Origin: DAIODI01 sp046349255
GTDB taxonomy: Bacteria > Pseudomonadota > Alphaproteobacteria > Rhizobiales > Aestuariivirgaceae
Assembly (NCBI GenBank): GCA_046349255.1
Contig: JAXMCR010000005.1
Span: forward strand, 124,001 to 188,000
Length of the DNA: 64,000 bases
Reading direction: 5' to 3'
Shown here: positions 43,746-51,711 of the stretch, piece by piece
Layout: each line of letters starts with the position of its first letter
How positions within the stretch are numbered: the first letter of the stretch is position 1
The notes under the pieces: generated by a model
Told to the model about the DNA's origin: nothing
The model's input: only the letters and a program-made list of their open reading frames with translations
The model's database searches: none
Made by a program: the position numbers and the translations under genes

Positions 43746-43769
43746 CGGCCGCGGCACGTACCGCGGCCG
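43746..43769 (+). terminator. Strong hairpin ahead of the polyamine binding-protein gene
   Basis: CGGCCGCGG and CCGCGGCCG form a perfect 9-bp stem with a 6-base loop. It lies 67 bases after the small-protein gene and 18 bases before the binding-protein ATG. Without a T tract it could be a Rho-assisted terminator or a 5' leader structure. Confidence 0.45.
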
Positions 43770-43787
43770 AACCATGAGGGAGCCGAA

Positions 43788-44837
43788 ATGAACGCCCGTA
43801 CCGTCGTTCGCACTGCCGTCGCCGTCGCCGCACTGCTCGCCGCGACCAACGCCTTCGCCGCCCAGAAACTCGTGATCTCGAACTGGGACGGCTACATGCC
43901 CAAGGACCTGCCGGAGAAGTTCAAGGCGGAGACCGGGATCGAACTCGAGGTGGCCGTACACGCCACGAACGAGGAGATCATGGGCAAGGTCGTCGCGTCC
44001 GGCGGCAAGGGCTATGACGTGCTGTTCGTCTCTTCGCCGTTCGCCGAGGCGCTCTCGAAGCTCGGCATCGCCGGCAAGATCGACCATTCGAAGATCCCGA
44101 ACATGGCGAACCTCTATCCCGAGGCGAGCCAGCTCAAGCACGATCCCGGCAACACGTTCTCGGTGCCCTACACGTGGGGTACGACGGGGCTGTGCTTCCG
44201 CTCGGACCTCGTGAAGGTGGCGCCGACGAGCTGGAACGACCTGCTCAAGCCGTCCGACGACCTCAAGGGCAAGACGACGATGCTCGCGACAGACCGCTGG
44301 CTGATGGTGCCGGCGCTCCTTTCGCTCGGCATGTCCGTCAACGAGACGGATCCGGCGAAGCTCGACCAGGCGAAGGCGATCCTGATCGACACGAAGAAGA
44401 CGCTGCTCGCCTATGACGACACGACGTTCTACTCGAAGCTCGTCTCGGGCGAGGCGCAGCTCGTCGAGGCGTGGGACGGCTGGTGCAACTACGGCATCGC
44501 GTCGAACGACAAGATCAAGTACGTGATCCCGAAAGAGGGCTCGGACCTCTGGGTCGACACGATGGTGATCGTCGGAAGTTCCGAGAACCAGGACGCGGCG
44601 CACACGTTCATCAACTACATCCTGAAGCCCGAGACCGGGAAATGGGTGGCCGAGAACGTGATGTACAAGGTACCCAACAAGGCGGCGATGGACTCCCTCG
44701 ACAAGGCGATGCTCGAGAAGTACCCGAACCTCGCGATCGCGCCGGCCGACCTCCTCAAGTACGAGCAGCTGCGCGACCTGGGCGACGGCATGAAGGCGTT
44801 CTCGAAGACCGTCACCGAAATAACCTCCTCGAAGTGA
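43788..44837 (+). CDS. Polyamine (spermidine/putrescine-type) ABC binding protein
   Basis: A 349-residue periplasmic protein like PotD/PotF. The signal peptide runs to about residue 24 (ATNAFA). The mature start KLVISNWDGYMPKDLPEKF and the blocks YDVLFVSSPF, VPYTWGTTGLCF, EAWDGWCNYG and NYILKPE fit polyamine-binding proteins, which use acidic and Trp residues to bind the amine chain. GAGGGAG precedes the ATG. It heads an operon with two permeases, a glycosyltransferase and a cupin. Related members bind other cations, so the ligand is inferred. Confidence 0.88.
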   Translation: MNARTVVRTAVAVAALLAATNAFAAQKLVISNWDGYMPKDLPEKFKAETGIELEVAVHATNEEIMGKVVASGGKGYDVLFVSSPFAEALSKLGIAGKIDHSKIPNMANLYPEASQLKHDPGNTFSVPYTWGTTGLCFRSDLVKVAPTSWNDLLKPSDDLKGKTTMLATDRWLMVPALLSLGMSVNETDPAKLDQAKAILIDTKKTLLAYDDTTFYSKLVSGEAQLVEAWDGWCNYGIASNDKIKYVIPKEGSDLWVDTMVIVGSSENQDAAHTFINYILKPETGKWVAENVMYKVPNKAAMDSLDKAMLEKYPNLAIAPADLLKYEQLRDLGDGMKAFSKTVTEITSSK

Positions 44838-44844
44838 CGCACCG

Positions 44845-44870
44845 GCCGCGGTCCTCGATCGGGCCGCGGC
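44845..44870 (+). terminator. Hairpin between binding-protein and permease genes
   Basis: GCCGCGG and CCGCGGC form a 7-bp stem just after the binding-protein stop. There is no T tract. As with the hairpin at 12571, it may protect or favour the upstream transcript. Confidence 0.4.
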
Positions 44871-44895
44871 GCACTCCTTCTGCACACGGAACACG

Positions 44896-45777
44896 ATGCG
44901 CGAGCGCCTCACCGCGGCTCTCCTGATGCTGCCGGGCATCGGCTGGCTCGTCGTGTTCATGGTGATCCCATGCCTGCTCGTGTTCGCCGTCGCCTTCTTC
45001 GAGCGCGGCGTTTACGGCGGCGTCGACTGGAGCGCCTCGACGCTCGAGAATTTCTCGCGCGCCATCGATCCGCTCTACCTCTCGATCTTCGCCGACAGCG
45101 TCACGTACGCGGGACTGGCGACCCTCATCGCGATTTTGATCGCCTACCCGGCTGCCTACGCGATCGCGCTCGCGCCGCCCGGGCGGCAGACGATGCTCCT
45201 GTTCCTGGCCATGCTGCCGTTCTGGACCAATTACCTGATCCGCACCTACGCGTGGATCGTGCTGCTCAACCGCGAGGGCGTGATCAACCGCGCCGCGATG
45301 GCGCTGGGCCTGACGAGCGAGCCACTGCCCATTCTCTACAACGGTTTCGCGATCGTGCTGGGCCTCGTCTACAACTACGTCCCGTTCGTCATCCTCGCGA
45401 TCTACTCGGCGCTGCAGCGCCTCGATCCGTCCTATGTCGAGGCTTCGCGCGACCTCGGCGCGGGCCCCGTCACCACGTTCCTGAAAATCACCCTGCCGCT
45501 GACGGCGCCAGGCGTCGCGGCGGGCGCGGTGTTCGTGTTCGTGCTTTCGGTCGGCAACTTCGTGACGCCCGATCTCCTCGGCGGCGGCAAGGTGCAGATG
45601 GTCGGGAATCTTATCTACGACCAGTTCCTCACGGCGCGCGACTGGCCGTTCGGCGCCGCGCTCTCCATGGGCCTCATCGCTCTGATGATGGTGCTCCTGT
45701 TCCTCAACGCTCTCGCCGCGCGGCGCGCGCGGGGCGATGCGCCGGGAAAGCTCGCGCAGGAGGTGGCCGGTGCGTAA
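44896..45777 (+). CDS. Polyamine ABC transporter permease (PotB type)
   Basis: A 293-residue permease with six membrane segments. It has PFWTNYLIRTYAW, a block typical of PotB/PotH, and the coupling loop YVEASRDLGAGPVTTFLKITLPLTAPG near residue 190. Its end overlaps the next permease gene by 8 bases. It pairs with that permease. Confidence 0.92.
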   Translation: MRERLTAALLMLPGIGWLVVFMVIPCLLVFAVAFFERGVYGGVDWSASTLENFSRAIDPLYLSIFADSVTYAGLATLIAILIAYPAAYAIALAPPGRQTMLLFLAMLPFWTNYLIRTYAWIVLLNREGVINRAAMALGLTSEPLPILYNGFAIVLGLVYNYVPFVILAIYSALQRLDPSYVEASRDLGAGPVTTFLKITLPLTAPGVAAGAVFVFVLSVGNFVTPDLLGGGKVQMVGNLIYDQFLTARDWPFGAALSMGLIALMMVLLFLNALAARRARGDAPGKLAQEVAGA

Positions 45778-46543
45778 GGCGCTGAACGTACACCTCGGTG
45801 CGATGTACGTATTCCTCTACCTGCCGATCGTCATGCTGATGGTGCTCTCCTTCAACAAGGCGGGGATGCCGACCGCGTGGACAGGCTTTTCGTTCGACTG
45901 GTACGCGAAGCTCGCGCACAGCCCGAAGATCATCGCGGCGGCGACCAATTCGCTCATCGTCGCGGTAGCCTCGACGGCGATCGCCACCACGCTCGGCACG
46001 ATGCTGGCGCTCGGCATCGCCAGGCGGCCACCCTCCCCGATCGTCGATGCGCTGCTGTTTGCACCGATGATCATTCCCGACATCGTGCTGGCGATCGCGC
46101 TGCTCTCGTTCTTCACGCTGCTCAAGTTCACGCTCGGGCTGCATTCCATCGTGCTCGCCCATGTGGTGTTCAACATCGCATTCGTGACCGCGGTCGTTCG
46201 GGCGCGGATGGCGTCCTACGACCACGCGCTGGACGAAGCATCGCGCGATCTCGGCGCCGACGCCTTCACGACCTTCCGCCACATCACGCTGCCGCTGATC
46301 CTGCCCTCGGTGATCGCGGCGGCGCTGCTTGCGTTCACGCTGTCGATCGACGAGTTCATCATCGCCTACTTCACCGCCGGCGCCGGGCAGAGCTCCACCA
46401 CCTTACCGATGCAGATCTACGCGATGATCCGCTTCGGCGTGACGCCCGAGATCAACGCCATGGCGACGATCGTGATGCTGGTGAGCTTCGTCCTCGTCTT
46501 CACGGCGCAGCGATTCAACCGCGGCAGGCTTCCCGGAAGCTGA
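45770..46543 (+). CDS. Polyamine ABC transporter permease (PotC type)
   Basis: A 257-residue permease with about six membrane segments: YVFLYLPIVMLMVLSFN at the start, the coupling loop LDEASRDLGADAFTTFRHITLPLILP near residue 170, and FTLSIDEFIIAYFTAG, typical of PotC/PotI. The GTG at 45770 follows AGGAGG and overlaps the PotB stop. No PotA-like ATPase follows; the next gene is a glycosyltransferase. Confidence 0.92.
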   Translation: MRKALNVHLGAMYVFLYLPIVMLMVLSFNKAGMPTAWTGFSFDWYAKLAHSPKIIAAATNSLIVAVASTAIATTLGTMLALGIARRPPSPIVDALLFAPMIIPDIVLAIALLSFFTLLKFTLGLHSIVLAHVVFNIAFVTAVVRARMASYDHALDEASRDLGADAFTTFRHITLPLILPSVIAAALLAFTLSIDEFIIAYFTAGAGQSSTTLPMQIYAMIRFGVTPEINAMATIVMLVSFVLVFTAQRFNRGRLPGS

Positions 46544-46585
46544 ACCGCTTGATATGACGGGACAATACAGGAGAGGGAGGACACC

Positions 46586-48106
46586 ATGGCCCTGAAGAAG
46601 AAAGCGGCGAAGAAGCCCGCGCGCAAGGCGAGCCGGAAGGCGGCGAAGCAGCCGGCAAAGCCCGCCGTAAAGAGGGCCGCCGCCAAGAAGCCGGTCGCCC
46701 GGAAACCCGCTGCGAAGAAGGCACCGGCGAAGGTTTCGCGCGCCGCCGTGAAGAAGGCACCATCCAAGACCGCACGCAAGCCGGCGAAAAAAGCCTCCCG
46801 GACGAAGCTCCGCAAGGTCATCGCGTTCTTCCCGGAGGCCGCGTTCGGTCCCGCGCTGAATTCCGTGGGCATCGCCCAGGCCGTGGAAAAGCTCGGTCAC
46901 AAGGCCGTGTTCCTTTCCGACCCGGGCTTCGTGCCGGTGTACGAGGGTTATGGCTTCGAGACCCACGCCGTGAACCTGTCCGAGCCGATGCCGCCCGAGC
47001 AGATGGCGAACTTCTGGTCCGACTTCATCAACGGCCACATCCCGAACTTCCGGAAGACGCCCTACGAGCAGATCTCCAACTATGTGCGCGATTGCTGGGA
47101 GATGATCGTCTCGACCGCGAAGTGGGCCGAGAAGGATTTGCCGGGCGTGCTCGACAAGGTGAAGCCCGACGTGGTGTGCGTGGACAACGTGATCCTGTTC
47201 CCGGCGATCAAGCAATACGCCAAGGCGAACGGCAAGCCGTGGGTGCGCATCATTTCGTGCTCGGAGAACGAGATCGAGGACCCCGACATCCCGCCACACC
47301 TTTCGGGCTGCGGCGAGAAGGACAAGGCTGGCTTCGAAGCCTACCGCGCCCGCTTCAACGAGGTGATCCGGCCGATCCACGACGACTTCAACGCGTTCCT
47401 GAAATCGGTCGGCGAAGGCTCCTACCCGCTGGGGCAGTTCTTCGAGGCCTCGCCGCACATGAACCTGCTCCTCTACCCGACGCCGGTGAAGTTCAAGCGC
47501 CGGCACAAGCTGTCGCCGAAGCAGTTCCAGTACCTCGAAGGCTGCGTGCGCAAGGAGAAGCCCTACACGGTGCCGACCTTCGGCAAGCACAACGATGCAC
47601 CGCTCGTCTACGTCTCGTTCGGCTCGCTCGGTTCGGGCGACGTCGATCTCCTGAAGCGCATCATCGCCGCGCTCGGGCAGATGGAGGTGCGCGCGCTCGT
47701 CAACGTGGGCGACTACAAGGATCAGTACACGGACGTTCCAGCCAACGTGCACATCGACAGCTGGTATCCGCAGCCCTCCTTGATCCCGAAGGTGGATGCG
47801 GTGATCCACCACGGCGGCAACAACAGCTTCACCGAGTGCCTCTACTTCGGGAAGCCGGCGATCATCATGCCCTACGTGTGGGACGGGCACGACAACGCGA
47901 CGCGCGTGGACGAGACCGGCCACGGCATCAAGATGGACCGCTACAACTGGACCGAGGCGGATCTCAAGGCGAACCTCGAACGTATGCTGACGGACAAGAA
48001 GATGAAGGCGAAACTCAAGGCAACATCGAAGCTGATGCGCTCGCGGCACGGCCCCACCAAGGCGGCAGGCGTTCTCGATAAGCTGGCGAAGCAGAAGGTG
48101 GCGTGA
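46586..48106 (+). CDS. UDP-glycosyltransferase (GT1/MGT type) with histone-like N-terminal tail
   Basis: A 506-residue protein. Residues 2 to about 76 are almost entirely Lys, Ala, Arg and Pro (KKKAAKKPARKAS and similar), as in histone H1-like or KAPA-rich DNA-binding tails. From about residue 78 (VIAFFPEAAFGPALNSVGIAQAVEKLGH) it is a two-domain GT-B glycosyltransferase. Its C-terminal nucleotide-sugar block is VHIDSWYPQPSLIPKVDAVIHHGGNNSFTECLYFGKPAIIMP, with the HHGGxNSxxE signature. GT1 members glycosylate lipids or small molecules. The tail suggests binding to nucleic acid or an anionic surface. It lies 42 bases after the polyamine permease. Confidence 0.85.
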   Translation: MALKKKAAKKPARKASRKAAKQPAKPAVKRAAAKKPVARKPAAKKAPAKVSRAAVKKAPSKTARKPAKKASRTKLRKVIAFFPEAAFGPALNSVGIAQAVEKLGHKAVFLSDPGFVPVYEGYGFETHAVNLSEPMPPEQMANFWSDFINGHIPNFRKTPYEQISNYVRDCWEMIVSTAKWAEKDLPGVLDKVKPDVVCVDNVILFPAIKQYAKANGKPWVRIISCSENEIEDPDIPPHLSGCGEKDKAGFEAYRARFNEVIRPIHDDFNAFLKSVGEGSYPLGQFFEASPHMNLLLYPTPVKFKRRHKLSPKQFQYLEGCVRKEKPYTVPTFGKHNDAPLVYVSFGSLGSGDVDLLKRIIAALGQMEVRALVNVGDYKDQYTDVPANVHIDSWYPQPSLIPKVDAVIHHGGNNSFTECLYFGKPAIIMPYVWDGHDNATRVDETGHGIKMDRYNWTEADLKANLERMLTDKKMKAKLKATSKLMRSRHGPTKAAGVLDKLAKQKVA

Positions 48107-48114
48107 GGACTGCG

Positions 48115-48480
48115 ATGGTCACGAAGCTCGACTCCTCCGCCCCGCACCTGACCGATCCGCTGACGCACCCCGGTCCGTTCAAGGACTGGGGAGTGATCCC
48201 GACGATGATCGAGGGTGAATCGCACACCTCCGGCCTGCTCCTGTTCAAGGGGCCGAACGGGGAGAGCGAGACCGGCATCTGGATCTGCACGCCGGGCTAC
48301 TGGAACTGCCACGTCATCAATGACGAGTTCTGCCACTTCCTCTCCGGACGCGCGACGTACACGCACGAATCCGGCGAGGTGATCGAGATCGTGCCGAACA
48401 CCTCGGCGCTGTTCCCGAAAGGCTGGAAAGGCACCTGCCGCGTGCACGAAACGGTGCGCAAGGTCTACATGCTGCGGTGA
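48115..48480 (+). CDS. Cupin-domain protein (Cupin_3 type)
   Basis: A 121-residue single-domain cupin of the sugar-binding/ureidoglycine-aminohydrolase-like group: GIWICTPGYWNCHVINDEFCHFLSG and the following HESGEVIEI, then PKGWKGTCRVHETVRKVYM. The Trp/Gly pattern near the end is typical. The ATG at 48115 is preferred, with GAGGA 6 bases ahead; a GTG at 48103 overlaps the glycosyltransferase stop. It is last in the polyamine operon and converges with the SDR gene 4 bases away. It may bind a small amine. Confidence 0.85.
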   Translation: MVTKLDSSAPHLTDPLTHPGPFKDWGVIPTMIEGESHTSGLLLFKGPNGESETGIWICTPGYWNCHVINDEFCHFLSGRATYTHESGEVIEIVPNTSALFPKGWKGTCRVHETVRKVYMLR

Positions 48481-48484
48481 GTTG

Positions 48485-49243
48485 TCAGGGCAGCGTCGCA
48501 GCCGGAGAGGCGACGCTTTCGGCACCGTCTATGGTGAGCGAGGCGCCCGTCACGTAGGCGGCCTCGTCGGAGGCGAGGTAGACGAACATCCCGGCGATCT
48601 CCTCCGGCCGCGCATGGCGGCCTGCGGGGATGACCGAATTCACCTGCCCAACCATCTCCGGCGAGTACTCGGCCTCCTGCATCGGCGTCATCGTGTAGCC
48701 GGGATTGACGGCGTTGACGCGCACCTTCGGCGCGAGTTCGAGAGCCATCGAGCGCATCAGGCCGAGGAGTGCCGCCTTGCTCGCGTTGTAGTCGCCGTAA
48801 CGGCGGTAGGCGAGGTTCGCTGCGGTGGACGCGGTGATCTGGATCGAGCCGCCGCCGTTCGCCATCATGTGCCGGGCGGCGAGCTGGCCCGGGTAGAACA
48901 CACCGTACACGTTCACCTTCATCGTGCGGTCAAAATCCTCGCGGCGGATGTCGAGGAATTTTTCGCGGATCGAGATGCCGGCATTGCAGATCATCGTATC
49001 GAGGCCGCCGAGCTTCTCGAGCGAGCGCGCGAACGCCTGATCGACCTGCGCTGCGTCCGCGACGTCGCATGCGACCGCATCGGCGAGCGCCGGAAGGGAC
49101 GCTGCGATCTTCTTCACGTTCTCCGGGTTGCGTCCCCACACGACCACCTTCGCGTCCTCCTCCAGGAAGCGCTTGGCCGTCGCCGCACCGATGCCGGTCG
49201 TTCCGCCTGTGACGATGGCGCGCTTGCCTTCGAGACGTCCCAT
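48485..49243 (-). CDS. Short-chain dehydrogenase/reductase
   Basis: A 252-residue classical SDR: cofactor motif TGGTTGIG (12-19), NAG in ICNAGIS, catalytic Ser in ITASTAA, Tyr-x-x-x-Lys in YNASK, and the VNPGYTMTPM loop. The ending ASDEAAYVTGASLTIDGA is typical. It probably oxidises a hydroxyl or reduces a ketone with NAD(P)H. It lies 15 bases after the VOC-type gene in the same direction. Confidence 0.93.
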   Translation of the reverse strand: MGRLEGKRAIVTGGTTGIGAATAKRFLEEDAKVVVWGRNPENVKKIAASLPALADAVACDVADAAQVDQAFARSLEKLGGLDTMICNAGISIREKFLDIRREDFDRTMKVNVYGVFYPGQLAARHMMANGGGSIQITASTAANLAYRRYGDYNASKAALLGLMRSMALELAPKVRVNAVNPGYTMTPMQEAEYSPEMVGQVNSVIPAGRHARPEEIAGMFVYLASDEAAYVTGASLTIDGAESVASPAATLP

Positions 49244-49258
49244 TGCCGTTCCCCTTTT

Positions 49259-49906
49259 TCAGATCACATAGCCGCGGCGCAGCGGCTCGACCGTCTCGAG
49301 CACGCAGCGCCCCTTCGAATTCTCGATCGTCACCGCGAGCGACGGCCGCGCGGCGTGCACGACCGGGATAGCAATTCCCAGCGCCGCGTACACCGCCCTC
49401 AGCCCTCTGACGTCCGGGGTGCGCGCCTCGGCGCTGATCAGTCGGCCGCCGCGCGGCGCACCCTTGGCCGGGTGCTCGCTCCCGGTCCAGTCGATGAAGA
49501 ATGGCACCAGCGCACCGAACCCGTGGTCGCGGAGGCCGAACAGCGACCACCCCAGCCATCGCCCATCGGGGAGCGTGCGCCCGCCCGTTACGATACCGCT
49601 GCCCGAAAGCCCCGCTCCCTCGCCGCGGGACTTCAGCACACGGAGGTCTTCGCCACTCATCGCGAAGTGGTAGAGGCCTGCGCGGTCGAGCCCGCGCACT
49701 TCGGGATCGACCGCCGTCTCAGACTGCGCCGGATCGCGCGCCAGGATCTCGATGTAGGCGTCGTCGGCGAGGGAAACGAGCGCGTTGCGGGTACCCTCGC
49801 CCGGATGCACGCCGCCGTAGGCCGGTGCGGCGTCCATCCAGCGAGTGAACTGACGTTCCCCGTCCGCCAGATCCGCCGTGTACCAGACGAGGTGATCGAT
49901 CCGCAT
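49259..49906 (-). CDS. Glyoxalase-like (VOC superfamily) protein
   Basis: A 215-residue protein of the glyoxalase-like-domain group: MRIDHLVWYTADLADGERQF at the start, GTRNALVSLADDAYIEILARDP, and FFIDWTGSEHPAKGAP near residue 140, which are common in these proteins. The ATG at 49906 is chosen for this start; the frame stays open upstream without similarity. It precedes the SDR gene. The reaction is unknown. Confidence 0.82.
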   Translation of the reverse strand: MRIDHLVWYTADLADGERQFTRWMDAAPAYGGVHPGEGTRNALVSLADDAYIEILARDPAQSETAVDPEVRGLDRAGLYHFAMSGEDLRVLKSRGEGAGLSGSGIVTGGRTLPDGRWLGWSLFGLRDHGFGALVPFFIDWTGSEHPAKGAPRGGRLISAEARTPDVRGLRAVYAALGIAIPVVHAARPSLAVTIENSKGRCVLETVEPLRRGYVI

Positions 49907-50040
49907 GCCGCATACAGTGCCTTCAGACGACCACCAGCGTCCAGCGCGGTTACCATGCTTTCGCGCACGCTTGACATGCGTTTGCTCGGATTGTCCCCTG
50001 CCCTTCCGACCTGCCACCGAACGCGAGAGACCCTGCCCCC

Positions 50041-50340
50041 GTGATCCGCCGAAAACAGTATGCCGTGGCTTTAGTGTGCGTCCTCGGCGCAGCCGTGCCT
50101 GCCCATGCACACTGGGATCCCTTCAGCCTGCGGCCGGGCAACAGATTCAGCAACGGTCGTCCCATAACATGCGAGGAAGGCCGCGTGGCAATTCGGCATC
50201 GCCACTACCACAACGTTCGCGCCGTCGATTGCGGCGGCGCAACGTTCGTCTACCGCGCGAACGCATTCGATGGCGCGCGCTGGCGTATTTCGATCGCGCG
50301 GCGGGACGGCCGCGTAACCCTCAAGAGCCGAGTTCGATGA
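50041..50340 (+). CDS. Small secreted protein of unknown function
   Basis: A 99-residue protein with a signal peptide (about 1-23, ending VPAHA) and a basic mature part with two Cys (TCEEG and VDCGG), probably disulphide bonded. A (R/K)-rich C-terminus follows. It starts at a GTG at 50041 and its stop overlaps the ATG of the following serine hydrolase gene (ATGATG), suggesting coupling. No family was recognised. Confidence 0.65.
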   Translation: MIRRKQYAVALVCVLGAAVPAHAHWDPFSLRPGNRFSNGRPITCEEGRVAIRHRHYHNVRAVDCGGATFVYRANAFDGARWRISIARRDGRVTLKSRVR

Positions 50341-51518
50341 TGTTGTCGATGGACCGCCGCGCCTTCGTTCAGGCCCTCCTGGCCACCGCTACCCTGCCGG
50401 CTTCGGCCTCCGCCGCAGAGGTGCGCGACCTGAAGGGGATGCTCGAACCTATTCGTGTACAGAACGAATTCCCGGCGCTTGCGGCGGCGGTGATGAAGCA
50501 GGGCACGCTGCTCGCCTCCGGCGTCACCGGGGTGCGTGTTCGCGGCACGACGATCGCCGCGGAAGCCGGCGACCGGTTCCACCTCGGATCCGACACCAAG
50601 GCGATGACGGCGACGCTCGCCGGCATGCTGATCGACGCAGGCAAGCTCGACTGGGGCGCAACGATCGGCGACGTTTTGGGCGCCAAGATCCCCGGTATCA
50701 ACCCTGCGCTCGCGGGCGTGACGCTCGAGCAGCTCCTGTCGCATTCGGGCGGCATTCCTTCCGACACCGACGAGATCGCAAAGCTCTACTTCAACGCCGA
50801 CGCGTTCGAATACAACCTGCCGGAGACGCGACTGCGGATCATCACCGGCATCAAGGACCACGCGCCGGTATCGCCGCCGGGCAAGGAGTTCCACTACGCC
50901 AACCTCGGCTACGTCATCGCGGGGGCGATGATCGAGACGGCGGCGGGCGTGCCATGGGAGGAACTGCTCGTTACCCGGCTGTTCACGCCGCTCAAGCTCA
51001 CATCTGCAGGCATCGGGCCGCAGGCCACTACAGGCCATATCGACGCCCCGGTCGGGCACAAGGTGAACGACGATGGCTCCGTCACGCCGATGTATTGGGG
51101 CCCTGCAGCCGATGTGCCGCCCGCGATCGGCCCGGCGGGCGCGGCCCACATGTCGATCCTCGACTTCGCCACCTGGGCCGACTGGAATGCGGGCGAAGGC
51201 AGGCGCGGGCCGGCGCTGGTCAAGCCCGAGACGCTCGCCCGCATTCATCGTGCACACGTATCGACCGGGCCTTTGCCCGACGCCAAGCCCGGCACGCCGC
51301 AGGAGGGCGAATACGCGTGCGGCTGGGGGATCCTCGCGTACGACTGGTCGAATGGCCCGGTGCTGACCCACAACGGTTCAAACAGCATGAACTTCGCCCG
51401 CATCCTCGTCGATACGCGCGCCGATCTGTCGATCGTGGTGTGTACGAACTTTCCAGGCGCGAAGCCTCAGTCCGTGAGCGAAGTCATCACCGAACAGCTC
51501 TACCGCACGTTCGCCTGA
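50337..51518 (+). CDS. Serine hydrolase of the beta-lactamase class C family, exported
   Basis: A 393-residue penicillin-binding-protein-like hydrolase. A twin-arginine-type signal (MDRRAFVQALLATATLPASASA) lies at the start. Catalytic blocks: SDTK (Ser-x-x-Lys, about 88-91), YAN (Tyr-x-Asn, about 188-190) and HNG in LTHNGSNSM. Such proteins are esterases, D-aminopeptidases or beta-lactamase relatives. The start could be 50337, 50340 or 50349. It overlaps the small secreted-protein gene by 4 bases. Confidence 0.87.
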   Translation: MMLSMDRRAFVQALLATATLPASASAAEVRDLKGMLEPIRVQNEFPALAAAVMKQGTLLASGVTGVRVRGTTIAAEAGDRFHLGSDTKAMTATLAGMLIDAGKLDWGATIGDVLGAKIPGINPALAGVTLEQLLSHSGGIPSDTDEIAKLYFNADAFEYNLPETRLRIITGIKDHAPVSPPGKEFHYANLGYVIAGAMIETAAGVPWEELLVTRLFTPLKLTSAGIGPQATTGHIDAPVGHKVNDDGSVTPMYWGPAADVPPAIGPAGAAHMSILDFATWADWNAGEGRRGPALVKPETLARIHRAHVSTGPLPDAKPGTPQEGEYACGWGILAYDWSNGPVLTHNGSNSMNFARILVDTRADLSIVVCTNFPGAKPQSVSEVITEQLYRTFA

Positions 51519-51711
51519 CTTCCGCTTTTGTTCGAACCTTCCACCCCCTCTGCAGCTTCTAGCGTCCGCTGAAACGACCTCCTGCGGAAACGCGGACCCG
51601 CATGCCACCGATCGACATCGTCGCCGGCAAACCGGGCGCCGCTTGCGCACTGGTCGCCGTGGCGCGTGCGCCGCGCCGAAGTGCCTGGCCGTACCAGAAG
51701 GGGACGCGATC

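Noticed and set aside
51559..51660. Leftward reading frame ending ATSAQAAPGLPATMSIGGMRVRVSAGGRFSGR-like, possible small secreted protein
   Set aside because: No start codon with a ribosome-binding site and no complete signal peptide could be placed ahead of it; it continues inside the opposite gene without similarity.
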